From positions 1 through 16,265 of the forward strand of contig QLUB01000029.1 of NCBI GenBank assembly GCA_018725205.1: a stretch of 16,265 bases of DNA, in the 5' to 3' direction. The position numbers and the translations under genes are program-made. The DNA comes from a candidate division NPL-UPA2 bacterium. Its GTDB lineage: Bacteria; Bacillota; UBA994. The notes beneath the pieces were generated by a model that was not told where the DNA came from, made no database searches, and worked only from the letters and a program-made list of their open reading frames with translations. Positions 15,305 to 16,265 of the stretch are shown in pieces. Within the stretch, counting starts at the first letter, position 1, and each line of letters starts with the position of its first letter.

Positions 15305-15330
15305 GCGAAACGCGGGGAGAAACGCGGGGA
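15286..15330. repeat. Tandem and inverted GGGGAGAAACGC motifs around the purine -35 box
   Basis: On the plus strand gaaacgcgggga occurs twice back to back (15307-15318, 15319-15330). A third copy is inverted: gcatttctcccc (15286-15297) pairs with ggggagaaacgc (15314-15325) at 11 of 12 positions. The dyad is centred at 15305/15306, next to the -35 hexamer. This is the layout expected of an operator for a dimeric regulator, but no known box matches it. Confidence 0.6.
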
Positions 15331-15374
15331 CGTTTGTTATATCGCAGACGTGAAAGTTGTGATTATCCCCAAGG

Positions 15375-15404
15375 GGCATAGTTCCAGTATAATAGCTCTA
15401 TGCC
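15375..15404 (+). promoter_or_regulatory. tex promoter -10 inside a 30-bp dyad
   Basis: A perfect TATAAT at 15388-15393 lies about 36 bp before the tex start codon. It is framed by a perfect 7-bp inverted repeat, GGCATAG (15375-15381) and CTATGCC (15398-15404), centred on the -10. No good -35 exists at 16-19 bp, so the promoter may need an activator or be weak. A regulator bound to the dyad would cover the promoter. Confidence 0.5.
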
Positions 15405-15429
15405 TGAGACTACGATGTGGAGGTAATGT

Positions 15430-16265
15430 ATGGACTTATATGCGAAAATAGCGCAGGAGCTACTTCTAAAGCGCGAGCAAGTGGCGAGCGTGGATGAACT
15501 GCTCGTAGCGGGAAACACTATCCCCTTTGTCGCCCGCTACCGCAAAGAAGCGACGGGGGAACTTGACGAAGTGAAACTGCGTGAGGTGGAAGAGCGACTT
15601 ACGTACTTAAAGAACCTCGCCGCCCGCAAAGACGAGGTGAACAGGCTCATCGCCGAACAGGGAAAACTGACGCCGGAGATCGAGGGCAACCTCCTGCGCG
15701 CCGAACTCTTGCAGCAGGTCGAGGACATATATCTACCCTTTCGTCCCAAGCGACGCACCAAGGCGACCATCGCCAAAGAAAAGGGCCTAGAGCCCTTGGC
15801 AGACTACATTGCGGCCAACCCCCGGCTTAGTGCAAAAGAGGCCGCGCCTGAAGCCGCACGGTTTATCAGCGAGGAGCGAGGCGTCGTGGATGTAGGGGCG
15901 GCGCTCGACGGAGCTAAAGACATCTTGGCAGAGCGCATCAGCGAGACCTTTGCCGTACGCGAGGCGGTGCGGCACTTCTTGCGCTCGGAAGCCGTTCTTT
16001 GCTCCAAAGCGGTGTCGGAACAGCCTTCGGTGTACGAGATGTACTACGACTACTCGGAACCCGTGCGCAAGATTCCGCCGCATCGGGTGCTGGCAATTAA
16101 CCGCGGCGAACGCGAAGAAGTACTGAAGGTAGTGCTCGAGTACGCCGAGGAGAAGGCGCATCATCTGGCGGCCCTGAAGTTTCTCGGCGCGCCCGCCGGA
16201 CAAGAGACGCTGATGCTTGACGCCATTCGTGATGGGTGCAAGCGGTTGTTGCTGCCTTCTATTGA
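15430..16265 (+). CDS. tex: Tex-family RNA-binding transcription accessory protein (N-terminal part)
   Basis: Only the first 278 codons are present, and the frame is open at the window end. Full Tex proteins are about 700-780 residues and continue with YqgF-like, helix-hairpin-helix and C-terminal S1 domains, which are not visible here. The visible part is the helical N-terminal Tex domain: MDLYAKIAQELLLKREQV, then PFVARYRKEATGELDEVKLR, LPFRPKRRTKATIAKEKGLE and, near residue 200, YYDYSEPVRKIPPHRVLAIN, all typical of the family. Tex binds nucleic acid and influences transcription in several bacteria; its exact role here is not shown. The ATG at 15430-15432 has GGAGG 6 nt upstream (15419-15423). 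The gene diverges from the purine operon and has a promoter of its own. Confidence 0.95.
   Translation, partial: MDLYAKIAQELLLKREQVASVDELLVAGNTIPFVARYRKEATGELDEVKLREVEERLTYLKNLAARKDEVNRLIAEQGKLTPEIEGNLLRAELLQQVEDIYLPFRPKRRTKATIAKEKGLEPLADYIAANPRLSAKEAAPEAARFISEERGVVDVGAALDGAKDILAERISETFAVREAVRHFLRSEAVLCSKAVSEQPSVYEMYYDYSEPVRKIPPHRVLAINRGEREEVLKVVLEYAEEKAHHLAALKFLGAPAGQETLMLDAIRDGCKRLLLPSI

Noticed and set aside
15241..15430. Guanine (purine) riboswitch upstream of the ykkC aptamer
   Set aside because: The conserved junction sequences and paired loops of the purine aptamer are not seen on the minus strand, and the predicted start site lies downstream of most of this stretch.
15787..16203. 138-codon minus-strand open frame opposite tex
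   Set aside because: It is a shadow of the high-GC tex coding sequence, with no recognisable domain or ribosome site.

Overview
The window is one long minus-strand operon for de novo purine (IMP/AMP) synthesis, with a divergent plus-strand gene at its right edge. The likely source is an anaerobic or fermentative Bacillota (Clostridia-like). Reasons: strong AGGAGG-type ribosome sites, a small PurL with separate PurS and PurQ, a Bacillus-type PurF keeping all four iron-sulfur cysteines, a clostridial-looking PurN, a ykkC-family riboswitch leader, and a Na+-pumping decarboxylase beta subunit. Genus cannot be set from the sequence alone.

Right edge and control region (about 14939-15429). The plus strand carries the first 278 codons of tex from 15430, behind a perfect TATAAT that lies inside a 30-bp dyad. 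On the minus strand a promoter (TTGACA 15299-15304, TAGAGT 15275-15280) should start the purine transcript. Repeated GGGGAGAAACGC-type motifs surround its -35. The leader then encodes a ykkC-class aptamer (about 15151-15260), whose 3' end runs directly into a 13-bp intrinsic terminator (15112-15157). The downstream genes make subtype 2b (PRPP) the most likely ligand class. In that class PRPP binding prevents termination, so the pathway's starting substrate would switch the operon on. About 170 nt of leader separate the terminator from purB, including an array of 7-bp repeats.

Operon body (minus strand, transcription order): purB, purC, purS, purQ, purL, purF, purM, purN, purH, purD, purE, purK, dapF and an oadB/gcdB-like gene. 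Most pur junctions overlap by 4-19 nt or are separated by 12-17 nt, which points to translational coupling. All dedicated steps from PRPP to IMP are present: PurF, PurD, PurN, PurL/S/Q, PurM, PurK, PurE, PurC, PurB and PurH. PurB also serves the last step from adenylosuccinate to AMP. Unlike the familiar Bacillus order, which starts with purE-purK, the purEK pair is at the end.

Left part. After purK comes a second 7-bp tandem array that has been read into the PurK C-terminus. Then come dapF (lysine/peptidoglycan) and, after a 62-bp gap with a perfect 8-bp hairpin, the membrane beta subunit of a Na+-translocating decarboxylase. No intrinsic terminator is visible between that gene and base 1. 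The main unusual features are the riboswitch-terminator switch over a 14-gene run, the heptad repeats in gene junctions, and the repeat architecture of the purine promoter.
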